DNA of 64,000 bases from CBDCCV01 sp965215025 (GCA_965215025.1 CBDCCV010000002.1:1302001-1366000); one strand, 5' to 3'; shown: positions 52,799 through 62,049, counted from the first letter of the stretch. The notes: generated by a model not told the origin, from the sequence alone. Program-made: numbers and translations.

Positions 52799-54043
52799 TC
52801 ACTCGTACCGCAAGGCTTCAATCGGCTCGGCCTTGGCGGCCTGCCGCGCCGGCGCGAGGCCGAAGATGAGGCCCACCAGGACGCAGATGCCGAACGCCAG
52901 CCCCACGGTGCTCCACGGCAAAACGGCCTCGACGCCGAGCGCGTTGATCAGCGATGCCAGCGCGAAGGACAGCCCCACGCCGATCACGCCGCCGATGAGG
53001 CACACGATCACGGCCTCGATCAAAAACTGCAAGAGGATCGTCCGCCGCTTCGCGCCCACGGCCTTGCGGATGCCGATCTCGCGCGTGCGCTCCTTGACCG
53101 AGACGTACATGATGTTCATCACGCCGATGCCGCCCACCAGCAGAGCCAGCGAGGTCAGGAAGATCCCCACGCCGTAGATGGCGAACTTCACCGGCTCGAA
53201 CGACTCGCGGATCTGGCTCTGGTCGTTGATCTCGAAGTCGCGCTCTTCCGTCGGCCCGATCTGGCGCGCGGCGCGGAGGATGCCGGTAAGCTCGTCCTTG
53301 GCGCGCTCCATCTCCTCCGGCGAGCCGACCTGCACCATGAGCGTGATCGAGCGCCAGCGGCTGATGCCGTAGAACTTCTTAAAGGTCGAGAACGGCATGA
53401 TCACGCTCGTGTCCACGTTGTTCTCGCCGAAGAGGCCGGCCCCGTGGCGCTTCTGCACGCCGATGACGCGGCACGGCTTCCCCCCCACGCGGATCTCCTT
53501 GCCCAAAGGCGTCCCTACGAGGAAAAGCTCCTCGGCCACCTCGGCGCCGATGACGCACACGCCGCGCGCGGCGCGCTCGTCGGACTCGGTGAAGAAGCGC
53601 CCCTGCGCAAGCTCCACGTTCTGGATGCGCCCGTACTCCGGCGTCGAGCCGGTGACGTTGGCCCCCTCGATGTCGTTCTCGCGGTAGGTGGCGCGGCGCC
53701 CGGTCTCGGCCTGCGGCGCCACGGCCTCGGCGTAGCGCGAGCGCGTGCGCACGGCCTCGGCCAGCTCCTCTTGGATGGGCGGGCGGTTGACGTACTCCCA
53801 CCACTTGAAGTTCGGCCCGCCGCCCCAGAGCCACTTGTCGATGTACAAGACGTCGGTGCCAAGCTGCGAGAGCGTCGTCTCGAACTGCCGGTCGATCCCG
53901 TTGAGGACCGTCGCCATGGCCGTCACCGAGGCGATGCCGATGATGATGCCGAGCGTGGTCAACACCGCGCGCAGCTTGTTGACCCAGATGGCCCGCAGCG
54001 CAATCCGCAGGCCTTCCCAAACTTCGAGTAGAAACGTGCGCAC
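52799..54043 (-). CDS. MacB-type ABC transporter permease
   Basis: A 414-residue permease (GTG start at 54043). Architecture as in the neighbour: first helix (KLRAVLTTLGIIIGIASVTA), periplasmic MacB_PCD domain (GTDVLYIDKWLWGGGPNFKW, RGVCVIGAEVAEELFLVGTP) and the C-terminal core VSVKERTREIGIRKAVGAKR and KAEPIEALRYE. It is upstream of the other permease by 110 bp, so the two likely form a heterodimeric transporter. The ATPase is elsewhere. Confidence 0.88.
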   Translation of the reverse strand: MRTFLLEVWEGLRIALRAIWVNKLRAVLTTLGIIIGIASVTAMATVLNGIDRQFETTLSQLGTDVLYIDKWLWGGGPNFKWWEYVNRPPIQEELAEAVRTRSRYAEAVAPQAETGRRATYRENDIEGANVTGSTPEYGRIQNVELAQGRFFTESDERAARGVCVIGAEVAEELFLVGTPLGKEIRVGGKPCRVIGVQKRHGAGLFGENNVDTSVIMPFSTFKKFYGISRWRSITLMVQVGSPEEMERAKDELTGILRAARQIGPTEERDFEINDQSQIRESFEPVKFAIYGVGIFLTSLALLVGGIGVMNIMYVSVKERTREIGIRKAVGAKRRTILLQFLIEAVIVCLIGGVIGVGLSFALASLINALGVEAVLPWSTVGLAFGICVLVGLIFGLAPARQAAKAEPIEALRYE

Positions 54044-54107
54044 AGGGGCAGAGTTTTGCTTTCGGATGGGCGTCGGTGGCCTCCTACGGCGGCGGCGCTG
54101 CGAGGTT

Positions 54108-54198
54108 ACGTTTTGCTGACGACGGCAGACGGCCGACGGCGGACCGCCGCTCGTTCGCTGGCAGAGAAGCGGCGGTCTGCCGTCAGCGGTCCGCCGTC
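54108..54198. repeat. GAC-word inverted repeat between permease and GNAT genes
   Basis: GACGACGGCAGACGGCCGAC and GGACCGCCGC on the left face GCGGCGGTCTGCCGTCAGCG and GGTCCGCCGTC on the right, with a 25-nt loop. The imperfect hairpin is similar in wording to the repeats at 44085-44170 and 48456-48497 and may be a dispersed palindromic element. Confidence 0.45.
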
Positions 54199-54199
54199 C

Positions 54200-54676
54200 T
54201 CAGAGCGCCTTCTCGAAGCGCAGGCGGTAGTCCTCGTGTTGGGCGTTGTAGCCGGCGCGCGTGACGCGGAAGCCCTCCGCGAGGCCCAGCACCGTCATGC
54301 CGGGGTGCTTGTTCGGGAAGGTGTCGTAGGCGAAGCGCGCGTAGCCCTTCTCGCGGGCGGCGTCCATGAGCGCGTAGAGGAGCGCCCGCGCGATCCCGCG
54401 CTGCCGGAAGCGTTCGAGCACGCCGCCCTTCGCGCTGTAGTACGTCCGAGGCCCGCCCCGGTAGCCGATCTTGAAGCCGGCCGGCGCGTCGTCCCAGTAC
54501 GCGGCGAGCATCACCAGGTCCTCGCGCTCGAACGTGTTGATGATGTGCTTCGACTGGAACACGGCCTCGTTGAGCCGCCCGATGAGGCCAAGCTCGTTCA
54601 TCGTCAGCCGCTCGATGCGCAGCGGGCCATCGGCGGCGTGCTCTTCGTGCGTGGGGGGCGCGTGCAGTTCGGCCAT
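54200..54676 (-). CDS. GNAT-family acetyltransferase
   Basis: A 158-residue protein with the GNAT fold. The acetyl-CoA pyrophosphate loop is FRQRGIARALLYALMDAARE (motif R/Q-x-x-G-x-A). The preceding strand is AGFKIGYRGGPRTYYSAKGG and the final part is GLAEGFRVTRAGYNAQHEDY. The substrate is unknown. It begins about 90 bp upstream of a short spacer that separates it from the helicase gene, and no operon partner is evident. Confidence 0.8.
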   Translation of the reverse strand: MAELHAPPTHEEHAADGPLRIERLTMNELGLIGRLNEAVFQSKHIINTFEREDLVMLAAYWDDAPAGFKIGYRGGPRTYYSAKGGVLERFRQRGIARALLYALMDAAREKGYARFAYDTFPNKHPGMTVLGLAEGFRVTRAGYNAQHEDYRLRFEKAL

Positions 54677-54863
54677 GTGGTTTTCGGATGAGCGCGCGGC
54701 GGGGTGCCTTCGAGGTCTGGCTACGCTCTATGCTAAAGAAATTCCTCCTTTGAAAGCCTGTCCCGGCTGAGTTCACCGGAGTTCATCCCGCTCAGCGGGG
54801 GCGCCGGGGGGAAGGGAGAAAGGGGGATGTTAGGAAGGCGCCACTCCTTTTACATCTCCCCGG

Positions 54864-54879
54864 CCCCCTTCAAAGGGGG
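54864..54879. terminator. Possible hairpin between GNAT and helicase genes
   Basis: The perfect stem CCCCCTT-CA-AAGGGGG lies 24 bp downstream of the helicase stop. The surrounding TCTCCCCGG...GGGAGGTC extends it. It lacks a long T-run, so it may also be a dispersed palindromic repeat rather than a terminator. Confidence 0.4.
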
Positions 54880-54902
54880 AGGTCTTGAATCCGAACAGCG
54901 GC

Positions 54903-57029
54903 TCAAAACGGCAGCCCATCATCGCCGATCTCAGCGGCGTCGGTTTCTTCGGGCGCAGCGTCCTCGGCGGCACCGTTGCCGGAGGCGTGTTCGGGAAGCT
55001 GCGGTTTGGCGCTTTCTTCCAGCGCGGGCGGCGGGGCGTGCGATTCGACGAGTTCGACCGGCTCCAAAACGCTTTCGGGCACGCCGGCGAGGAAGCGGCT
55101 CGGCTCGGTGAGGTACTCGCCGCGGCTGCGCCGGTAGCGCAGCATCGGGTAGGAGATGAAGAGGTTTTCCTCCGCGCGAGTGACGGCCACGTACAAGAGG
55201 CGCAGCTCCTCGTCCACGGCGTCGGGGTCTTCGAGGGCGTAGCGCGAGGGGAGCGTGCCTTCAAGCGCCTGGATCACGAACACGGTGTCGAACTCCAGCC
55301 CCTTGGCCGAGTGGATGGTCGAGAGCACGAGCGGCGGCTCCTCGTCGTCGGCCGCCTCTTCAGCGCCGAGGGCCGTCAGCTCGATGGGGTCGAGGGCGAG
55401 CGAGGAGAGGAACTCGGTCCGGTCGGCGAAGCGCTCCGTCAGGCCGGCGAAGTGCTCCAGGTCCTGCTCGCGCTTGGGGTAGTCCTCGAAGTATTGCTCT
55501 TCCAGGATGGGCTGGTAGTAGCGCAGGACGGCCTCAACCTGCTCGCCCAAGGGCGCCTCCGGATCGCGGATCGTGCGCAAAAGCTGGAAGAGCTTGCGCA
55601 GCGCCTCGATGTAGCGCGGCGAGTAGCGGCTCTCCTCAAAGGCAAAGGGATCGCTCTCGCCCTCGGTGGCCCACGCGATGAGGTCCTGCGCCGTCTTCGG
55701 GCCGACGCCGTGGAGCAGCTGCAGGATGCGGTTCCAGGCGGCGGCGTCCTGCGGGTTCTCGGCCACCTTCAGATGCGCCAAAACGTCCTTGATGTGCGCC
55801 GCCTCGCTGAGCTTCATCCCGCCGTACTTGACAAAGGGGATGCCGCGCCGGCCAAGCTCGACCTCCACATCGTACGCGCTGTAACTCGAGCGGAAGAGGA
55901 CGGCCTGGTTTTCGAGCGGGACGCCCTGCTCGCGCAAGGTGAGCACCATCTGCGCCACGAAGCGCGCCTCCATCCGGTCGTCGGCGGCGGGGACGACGGC
56001 GGGGAGGTCGCCCGTCTTCTTCTCTTTGGTGAAAAGCTTTTTGTCGTACTTCCGCCGCGCCTTTTGGATGAGCCGGTTGGCGAGGTCGAGGATCGGCTGC
56101 GTGGAGCGGTAGTTCTCTTCGAGCTTGAGAACTTGGGTGCCGGAGAACTGCTTCGGAAAATGAAAAATATTGCGGAAGTCGGCCCCGCGGAAGCGGTAGA
56201 TGCTCTGCGCGTCGTCGCCCACGACGGTGACGTTCCCGTGCACGGACGAGAGCGCGCGCACGAGATCGGCTTGCAGCGCGTTGGTGTCCTGGTACTCGTC
56301 TACGAGGACGTGGCGGCAGCGCGCGCTTACCTCCCGGCGCACTTTTAGCTCCTTCTCGAACAGCTCGAGCGTGCGCGCGAGGAGGTCGTCGAAGTCCATG
56401 AGGCCGTGCTTTTTCTTGTAGCCGGCGTAGGCGCGCTGCAGCTCGCGCAGCTCATCGAGAAAGCCAAGGAACTGCGGGTATTTCTCTTCGAGGACGTCTT
56501 CGAGCGCGAGCGTGCGGTTCGTGCAGGCGGAGAAGAGGTTGTAGAGCGTCTTCTTGCGGGGGAAGCGCTCCTTGGACTTGTGGTAGCCCGAGGCCGTGCG
56601 GACGGCGCCGCAGACGTCGGCCGCGTCCGAGGCGTCGAGGACGGTGAAGCGGTTGGGGAAGCCGAGCTGGGGCGCGTGCCGGCGCAAAACGCCGAGGCAA
56701 AAGGCGTGGAACGTGCCGCCCTCGACGCGCTGGCAGCGCCCGTCGAGGAGCCGGCTCGCGCGCGCGAGCATCTCCTGCGCCGCCCTCCGCGTGAAGGTGA
56801 GCAAAGCTATGTTCTCCGGCGGCGTGCCCGTCTCCACGAGGTAGGCCACGCGGTAAACGAGCGTGCGCGTCTTCCCCGTCCCCGCGCCGGCGACGATGAG
56901 CGTCGGCCCGCCGGGCGCCGTGGCGGCGGCGTGCTGCTGTGGGTTAAGCTGGCCCGCGTAGTCGATAGAGAGCGCTGGCGCGGCTTCTTCGTCGGTGCGG
57001 GCGGGTGTGAGCGTGATGCGGCGGGCCAT
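54903..57029 (-). CDS. UvrD/PcrA-type superfamily 1 DNA helicase
   Basis: From ATG 57029 the protein has about 708 residues. Helicase motifs are in order: Q motif LNPQQHAAATAPGGP, Walker A VAGAGTGKTRTLVYRVAY, Ia ALLTFTRRAAQEML, Walker B CRHVLVDEYQDTNALQ, III VTVVGDDAQSIYRFRGA, IV VLKLEENYRSTQPIL, V/VI LSTIHSAKGLEFDTVFV and RLLYVAVTRAEENLF. This is a 3'-5' helicase of the UvrD/PcrA/Rep group acting in repair and replication restart. The C-terminal 80 residues are acidic and Glu/Ala-rich (EESAKPQLPEHASG). It is followed by the HAD gene in divergent spacing of about 180 bp. Confidence 0.92.
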   Translation of the reverse strand: MARRITLTPARTDEEAAPALSIDYAGQLNPQQHAAATAPGGPTLIVAGAGTGKTRTLVYRVAYLVETGTPPENIALLTFTRRAAQEMLARASRLLDGRCQRVEGGTFHAFCLGVLRRHAPQLGFPNRFTVLDASDAADVCGAVRTASGYHKSKERFPRKKTLYNLFSACTNRTLALEDVLEEKYPQFLGFLDELRELQRAYAGYKKKHGLMDFDDLLARTLELFEKELKVRREVSARCRHVLVDEYQDTNALQADLVRALSSVHGNVTVVGDDAQSIYRFRGADFRNIFHFPKQFSGTQVLKLEENYRSTQPILDLANRLIQKARRKYDKKLFTKEKKTGDLPAVVPAADDRMEARFVAQMVLTLREQGVPLENQAVLFRSSYSAYDVEVELGRRGIPFVKYGGMKLSEAAHIKDVLAHLKVAENPQDAAAWNRILQLLHGVGPKTAQDLIAWATEGESDPFAFEESRYSPRYIEALRKLFQLLRTIRDPEAPLGEQVEAVLRYYQPILEEQYFEDYPKREQDLEHFAGLTERFADRTEFLSSLALDPIELTALGAEEAADDEEPPLVLSTIHSAKGLEFDTVFVIQALEGTLPSRYALEDPDAVDEELRLLYVAVTRAEENLFISYPMLRYRRSRGEYLTEPSRFLAGVPESVLEPVELVESHAPPPALEESAKPQLPEHASGNGAAEDAAPEETDAAEIGDDGLPF

Positions 57030-57209
57030 GCGGGGCGGGAATTTCTGGCGCGGTCGTGCGGAAAGAGGTGGGCGTGTGCAGGCGGCGTCCTGATTCTGAG
57101 GCAGCCTCAAAGTATCCTTTTTGCACACCACTTTCCTCTTCGCTTTCTCCGGTCGAGGGAGCGGGAACGCCTGACCAACCCGTTTGCCGAAGGGCTTGTG
57201 CAGGATTTG

Positions 57210-57908
57210 TCAGACGAAATCCAGCAGGCGCGCGGTGAGCGTCTCCCAGCGGTCGAAGCAGAAGACGCCAGGGGGCGCCTCTCTGGCGTCGCCGCCATAC
57301 CAGGCCACCTGCCAGCCCGCCCGGAGGCCGCCCTCGACGTCGGAGCGGTACGAGTCGCCCACGTAGAGGATGGCCTCGGTGGGCACGCCAGCCTTTTCGG
57401 TCGCGTGCGCAAAAATTTCCGGATGCGGCTTGAGGCGGCCCACCTCTTCGCTGATGACGACGGCCTCGGCGCGCCTGCGCAGCTCGGGGAAGCGCTTCAG
57501 CTTGGCGTGCTGCGTCTCGGCGAAGCCGTTCGTGAGAAGGCCTACGCGGAAGCGCTCGGCGAGGGCGCGGAAGGCGCGCTGCGCGGCGTCGGGGAAGGCC
57601 CAGTGCGCGGCGTAGCGCTCCAGGTAGTGCGCGCCGGCGGTGGCGGGGTCGAGCGTTTCGATGGTGAGAGCGCTCAGAAGACGCTCGAAGCGCAGCTTTT
57701 TGAGTTCGTCCTTCTCGATCTCGCCATCGGCGTACTGCGCCCAGAGGGGGGCGTTGTGCGTGTGGTACGTGCGCTGGAGGTCTTCCTCGGAGCAGCGCTC
57801 AAAGGCCTCGGGGAAGGCGCGGCGCACGTCGGCCAGGGCGCGGCGCTCGGCCTGGCGGTGGTCCAGGAGCGTGTCGTCTACGTCGAAGTAGATGAACTGC
57901 GGGGGCAT
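57210..57908 (-). CDS. HAD-superfamily phosphatase (YjjG-like nucleotidase)
   Basis: A 232-residue HAD hydrolase. Motif I is FIYFDVDDTLLDHRQAERR with the nucleophilic Asp, motif II is VGLLTNGFAETQHAKLKRF, motif III is EEVGRLKPHPEIFAHATEKA and motif IV is AILYVGDSYRSDVEGGLRAG. The YjjG subgroup dephosphorylates noncanonical pyrimidine nucleotides; the TNG in motif II and RLKPHPE fit it. Cytoplasmic. No operon partner. Confidence 0.88.
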   Translation of the reverse strand: MPPQFIYFDVDDTLLDHRQAERRALADVRRAFPEAFERCSEEDLQRTYHTHNAPLWAQYADGEIEKDELKKLRFERLLSALTIETLDPATAGAHYLERYAAHWAFPDAAQRAFRALAERFRVGLLTNGFAETQHAKLKRFPELRRRAEAVVISEEVGRLKPHPEIFAHATEKAGVPTEAILYVGDSYRSDVEGGLRAGWQVAWYGGDAREAPPGVFCFDRWETLTARLLDFV

Positions 57909-58066
57909 ACGGGCTGAGAAACGAGGAGAGGAATGGAAGAAACGAAGAGTGGAAGAGGCGAAGAAACGAGGAAAGAAAGAACATGGGGCCGATAGCTGCG
58001 CCGGACGGCTGCATGACGCGTCGTCGGTTTCTCGTTTCTTCGGCTCGATGCCTCACCCGCCGTCCG
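57909..58066. other. Purine-rich spacer between HAD and acyltransferase genes
   Basis: The 158-bp gap holds an imperfect purine-rich repeat (GAAACGAGGAGAGGAATGG, GAAGAAACGAAGAGTGG, GAAGAAACGAGGAAAG), and a complementary TTTCTCGTTTCTTCGG near 58027-58042, so a long imperfect hairpin could form. No gene is visible. A similar purine-rich spacer precedes the permease gene at 52689-52780. Confidence 0.4.
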
Positions 58067-59251
58067 CTACTCGCCCAGCGGCTTTTCAAACAGGGCGTAC
58101 TCCTTGTCCACGACGCCGCCCATCTGCGTGAGAGCGTTTTTGAGGACGGTGTTGGAGTCGAGGACCCAGCTCATCTCGCAGGCGTCGTAGCCGAGCTTCG
58201 GGCCTTCCTCGACGGTTTTGAGGACGAGCGGCGCGTAGAAGCCCCGCCCGTGGTATTCGGGCAGGACGCCCATGAGCGGCATCCGCGTCTCGTAGATGCC
58301 GCCGAGCTTAGCGCGCGCCAGGATCTTGAGCAGGCCAAAGGGGAGGAGCCGCCCGTCTTTGACGTGGCGCAACGCCTGGTTCATGTTCGGCAGCGTAACG
58401 GAAAAGGCGACGGGGCGGCCCTCCATCTCCAAAAAGAAGAAAAGCTCCGGCTCGATGATCTGCTTGAGGTCGCGCGCCAGGTGCTCGGCCTCGCGTTGCG
58501 TGTAGGGGACGTGGCCCCAGTTCTCGGCCCAGGCAGCGTTGTAGATCCGGGCAGCGGCGTCCACCTCCTCGTCGAAGCGGGCGGGCCTGAGCGTGCGCAG
58601 GCGCAGCTCCGGGTGGCGGCGGTAGACGATCTCGGCGCCGCGCCGCAGCCGGTCCGTGTTGACGTACTTCTTGTGGAGGTAGTACGCCCACATCGTCGTG
58701 GCGCGCTCGAAGCCGTAGCGCAGGAGGAAGCCCTCGTAGTACGGCGGGTTGTACGCCATCAGAAGCGACGGCTCGCGGTCGAAGCCGTCCACGAGGAGCG
58801 CGGCGTAGCCGTCGTTCTGCGTGGGGCTGACGGGGCCGCGCATGCGCGTCATCCCCTGCTGGCGGAGCCACGCGGCGGCGGCGCCTAAGAGCGCCTCGGC
58901 TACGGCGTAGTCGCCCGCGCACTCGAAGAAGCCAAAAAAGCCCGTGGCGTCGTCGTACTTCTGGAGGTGCATCCCGTTGACGATGCCGGCGATGCGGCCC
59001 ACGACCGTGCCCGTGGCGTCGTAGGCCAGAAAAAGCTGCATCCGCCCGTGCTCGAAAAACGGGTTCTTCTCGTCAAGCGTCTTCTTGGCCTCCATCCTCA
59101 GCGGCGGCACCCAGTACCGATGGCCCTGGTAGAGGTCGTACTGGAAGTCGATAAACGCCTGGCGCTCTTTCGCGGAATGGACCGGGCGGACGGTGACGGA
59201 GGCGCGGGACGTGTTCACGTGCGGAACGCGCTCGGGTGTTGAAGTGCTCAT
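58067..59251 (-). CDS. GNAT-fold acyltransferase-like protein, possible sphingolipid N-acyltransferase
   Basis: A 394-residue protein with a duplicated GNAT-type fold. Visible segments are YDLYQGHRYWVPPLRMEAKK at the N-terminus, FFGFFECAGDYAVAEALLGA, GMTRMRGPVSPTQNDGYAAL, LMAYNPPYYEGFLLRYGFE and MPLMGVLPEYHGRGFYAPLV with the acyl-CoA loop (E-Y-H-G-R-G). It is 49 bp downstream of a serine palmitoyltransferase gene on the same strand. GNAT-fold proteins encoded near spt act as ceramide synthases in some bacteria, so N-acylation of a sphingoid base is a reasonable hypothesis. The sequence alone does not prove it. Confidence 0.6.
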   Translation of the reverse strand: MSTSTPERVPHVNTSRASVTVRPVHSAKERQAFIDFQYDLYQGHRYWVPPLRMEAKKTLDEKNPFFEHGRMQLFLAYDATGTVVGRIAGIVNGMHLQKYDDATGFFGFFECAGDYAVAEALLGAAAAWLRQQGMTRMRGPVSPTQNDGYAALLVDGFDREPSLLMAYNPPYYEGFLLRYGFERATTMWAYYLHKKYVNTDRLRRGAEIVYRRHPELRLRTLRPARFDEEVDAAARIYNAAWAENWGHVPYTQREAEHLARDLKQIIEPELFFFLEMEGRPVAFSVTLPNMNQALRHVKDGRLLPFGLLKILARAKLGGIYETRMPLMGVLPEYHGRGFYAPLVLKTVEEGPKLGYDACEMSWVLDSNTVLKNALTQMGGVVDKEYALFEKPLGE

Positions 59252-59300
59252 GGGCTAAGGCTCTCCACAAACACGTGAATACAGAAGCACATGAGCACCT

Positions 59301-60611
59301 CTACCGCGCTCCGTTCGTGCCGATGACGCCGTGCTTTTTGCCCACGCGGCGGAAGGCGTCAAGGATCGTGTCCAGCTCCTCGTCGGTGTGGGTGGCCATG
59401 TAGGAGGTGCGCATGAGGGCCTGGCCGGCGGGCACGGCCGGCGGCACCACGGCGTTGACGAAGACGCCCTCTTTCAAGAGGTCGCGCCAGAACCGGAAGC
59501 ACGTCCCCATGTCGCCTACGACGACGGGGATGATGGGCGACTGACTCGTCCACACGTCGAAGCCGGCCTCGCGGAAGCCACTGCGCATGTAGTCGGAGAT
59601 CTGCCAGAGGCGCTCCAAGCGCTCCGACTCCTCCTGCAGGATGTCGAGGCACTTGAGCACGGTGGCAACGTTGGCCGGCGGCATCGAGGCGCTGAAGATG
59701 TGCGTGGAGGCCTCGTGGCGGATGTACTCGATCACGTCGCGGTCGCCCACGCAGAAGCCGCCGAGCGAGGAGAAGCTCTTCGAGAACGTGCCCGTGATGA
59801 GGTGCACCTCCTCGGAGAGGCCGTACGTGGCCGCCGAGCCGCGCCCGCCGGGGCCGATCACGCCGATGGCGTGCGCGTCGTCAAGCATGAGCGCGGCGTC
59901 GAACTCGTGCGCCAGCGCCAGCAGCTTGGGCACCTGCGCAATGACGCCGCTCATCGAGAAGACGCCGTCGGTGGTGATGAGCTTGCCGGCGGAGGGGTGC
60001 TCCTCGGCCGCGCGCTCGAGCATCAGGCGCAGGTGGTCGAGGTCGTCGTGGCGGTAGCGGCGCGTCTCGGCCAGGGAGGCCTTCGTGCCGGCCACGATGC
60101 AGGCGTGGTTGTCCTTGTCGCTGAAGATGAGGTCGCCCTTGCCGGCCATGGCCTGGATGACGCCCTCGTTAGTCATGTAGCCGGTGGAGAAGAGCACGCA
60201 GGCGTCGCGGCCCATGAACTCGGCCAGGCGTTCTTCCAGGCGGATGTGGAGGTCGAGCGTGCCGTTGAGAAAGCGGCTCCCGGTGCAGCCCGTGCCGTAG
60301 CGGCGGATGGCATCGGCGGCGGCCTCTTTTACGCGCGGGTCCGAGGTGAGGCCGAGGTAGTTGTTCGACCCGGCCATGATGATCTCCTGCCCGTTCATAA
60401 TCGCGCGCGTGCCTTCGTTGCGCTCGATGGGGCGGAAGTAGGGGTAGAGGTCGGCGCCTTTGACCTGCGCATAATCGCCCTCGTCGCCAAAAAAGGCGTG
60501 GCACTTGTCGAAGAGCGACGGCTCCGGCGCGCCGGCGGTGGAGACGGAAGCCTCGGAGCCGGAGGCGCCCTGGGAACGGCGGCGCTGCCGGTGGAAGTCG
60601 GGCGTAGTCAT
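59301..60611 (-). CDS. spt: Serine palmitoyltransferase-type alpha-oxoamine synthase
   Basis: A 436-residue PLP enzyme. The N-terminal FDKCHAFFGDEGDYAQVKGA and YFRPIERNEGTRAIMNGQ are typical of the Bacteroidota serine palmitoyltransferase. Core motifs are MAGSNNYLGLTSDPRVKEAA, GTGCTGSRFLNGTLDLHIRL, DDAHAIGVIGPGGRG and the catalytic lysine in LITGTFSKSFSSLGGF. The enzyme condenses L-serine with a long acyl-CoA to 3-ketodihydrosphingosine, the first step of sphingolipid synthesis. A closely related possibility is 2-amino-3-ketobutyrate ligase, but the N-terminal segment argues for SPT. The acyltransferase and glycosyltransferase genes flank it. Confidence 0.82.
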   Translation of the reverse strand: MTTPDFHRQRRRSQGASGSEASVSTAGAPEPSLFDKCHAFFGDEGDYAQVKGADLYPYFRPIERNEGTRAIMNGQEIIMAGSNNYLGLTSDPRVKEAAADAIRRYGTGCTGSRFLNGTLDLHIRLEERLAEFMGRDACVLFSTGYMTNEGVIQAMAGKGDLIFSDKDNHACIVAGTKASLAETRRYRHDDLDHLRLMLERAAEEHPSAGKLITTDGVFSMSGVIAQVPKLLALAHEFDAALMLDDAHAIGVIGPGGRGSAATYGLSEEVHLITGTFSKSFSSLGGFCVGDRDVIEYIRHEASTHIFSASMPPANVATVLKCLDILQEESERLERLWQISDYMRSGFREAGFDVWTSQSPIIPVVVGDMGTCFRFWRDLLKEGVFVNAVVPPAVPAGQALMRTSYMATHTDEELDTILDAFRRVGKKHGVIGTNGAR

Positions 60612-60694
60612 AAGCGGAGCGGGAGCGGTAAAGGCGGAGCGTGCGGGGAAAAGCCAGAGGCCAATCTCCAGAGTGCGAGCGCAAGGAGCGGGCG

Positions 60695-61888
60695 CTACGG
60701 GACGGAAGGCGCTACGGAGGTGTGCAGGAACGGTTGCGCGTGCAAAGAGGCGAGCGAGGCCGCCAGCGGCGCGGCGGCGGGCGCTGCAAACCGCCCCGCC
60801 GCCGGCTTGCGCACGGGCCGGCGGGCCAGCAGCCGCTCGATGCAGTCGGCGGCGGCGGCGTTGCCGCAGGCGTCGAAGCGGCGGAGGCGCTCGGCGTACA
60901 TCTCGGCGCGGCCGAGGAGCGCCTCAACGTCGCGCGCGGCAAGCGGGCGGCCGGTGACGGCCTCGCCCAGCCCGTCGCGCACGAGGAAGCGCGCGTTGAT
61001 GATCTGCTCAAAGATACCGCCGTTGGGCACCACCAAGAGCGGCTTGCCCAGGTAGAGCGCCTCGCTGATCAGCGTAAAGCCCGCCGTGCAGATCACAGCG
61101 CGGCTTACCGCCAGGTCACGCAAGAAGCCTTCCAACGACGGTTTTTTAAACGTGAGATTCGGATGCGAAGCCGCCGCGTTGGGCGGCGCCTCGAAGTTGT
61201 AGAGGACGAACGGCGCGTCCACCTGGCGCAGCGCGCGGAGCACCTCGGCCTCGGCGCCGGTGGTTTGGTTGTAGTACACGAGCGCCGGCCCGGTGCGGCG
61301 CGGGCGCAGGCGCTGCACCGCCGGGCGGATAATGGGCGGCACGAGCGTGGTGCGCTCCGGATGCTTGAGCGCGGGGTAGAAAAACGAGGTCAGCAGCACG
61401 TGCTCAGCGGCGTGGCGCGGCGCGATGGCGCGCACGGCCAGCGAGGTGAGCGCCGCCGCCGGCCAGTCCTGCACAGGCGGGCGGTGGTGCGTCTCGGTGA
61501 CCACCTGCTGATGGTTGAACGAGAGCACCGGCAGGCCGATGCGCCGCGCCGCCCGAGGCGCAAACGCCTCGAAGTCACTGATCAAGAGGTCGGCGCGCTC
61601 GGCCGAGAACGCGCCCGCGAGGTCCGCCACGATGGCGCGCGTGCTGAGCACGGTCCGCCAGTTGGCCCCCACGGTCCGGCCCAGGCGCACCTTGTTCGCG
61701 CGCATCACCTGCCGGAGCGCCGGCACGGGGATCACCCGCTCGCCGCGTTCCTCAAGAATCGCGCGCGCCGTGCCGCCGCAGCAGAAGACGACCTCGTGGC
61801 CGCGTTGCCGGAGCACTTCGGAAACGGCCATCACCCTGGAGGTGTGCCCGCGTCCCTGGCCGCTAAGTGCGTAGATGATCCGAGCCAT
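60695..61888 (-). CDS. GT-B fold glycosyltransferase (MurG/UGT-like)
   Basis: From ATG 61888 (MARIIYALSGQGRGHTSRVM) the 397-residue protein has a glycine-rich acceptor loop SGQGRGHTSRV, a middle section with NHQQVVTETHHRP, and the donor-binding region VICTAGFTLISEALYLGKPL followed by GGIFEQIINARFLVRDGLGE. This matches the 'MJ1255/UDP-glucuronosyl' family of GT28-like enzymes. No signal peptide or membrane segment is seen; it likely acts on the inner face of the membrane. It lies 84 bp upstream of spt in the same direction, hence could glycosylate a sphingolipid, which is inference. The C-terminal 50 residues are Ala/Pro-rich and low-complexity. Confidence 0.75.
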   Translation of the reverse strand: MARIIYALSGQGRGHTSRVMAVSEVLRQRGHEVVFCCGGTARAILEERGERVIPVPALRQVMRANKVRLGRTVGANWRTVLSTRAIVADLAGAFSAERADLLISDFEAFAPRAARRIGLPVLSFNHQQVVTETHHRPPVQDWPAAALTSLAVRAIAPRHAAEHVLLTSFFYPALKHPERTTLVPPIIRPAVQRLRPRRTGPALVYYNQTTGAEAEVLRALRQVDAPFVLYNFEAPPNAAASHPNLTFKKPSLEGFLRDLAVSRAVICTAGFTLISEALYLGKPLLVVPNGGIFEQIINARFLVRDGLGEAVTGRPLAARDVEALLGRAEMYAERLRRFDACGNAAAADCIERLLARRPVRKPAAGRFAAPAAAPLAASLASLHAQPFLHTSVAPSVP

Positions 61889-62049
61889 GCTCGTGCGTTG
61901 CTGCTCCGTGCCGGCGAAGGCGGTGCTTTGCATCCCAAGCGCCCCAGCAAAAGACCTTCAGTCCGTTGTTTGAGAGAGGCGCAGCCCTTACGAATGCCGT
62001 AATACAATGTTCATGTAAACCCTCCCCCTTAAAGCATTCTAAACCTTTG

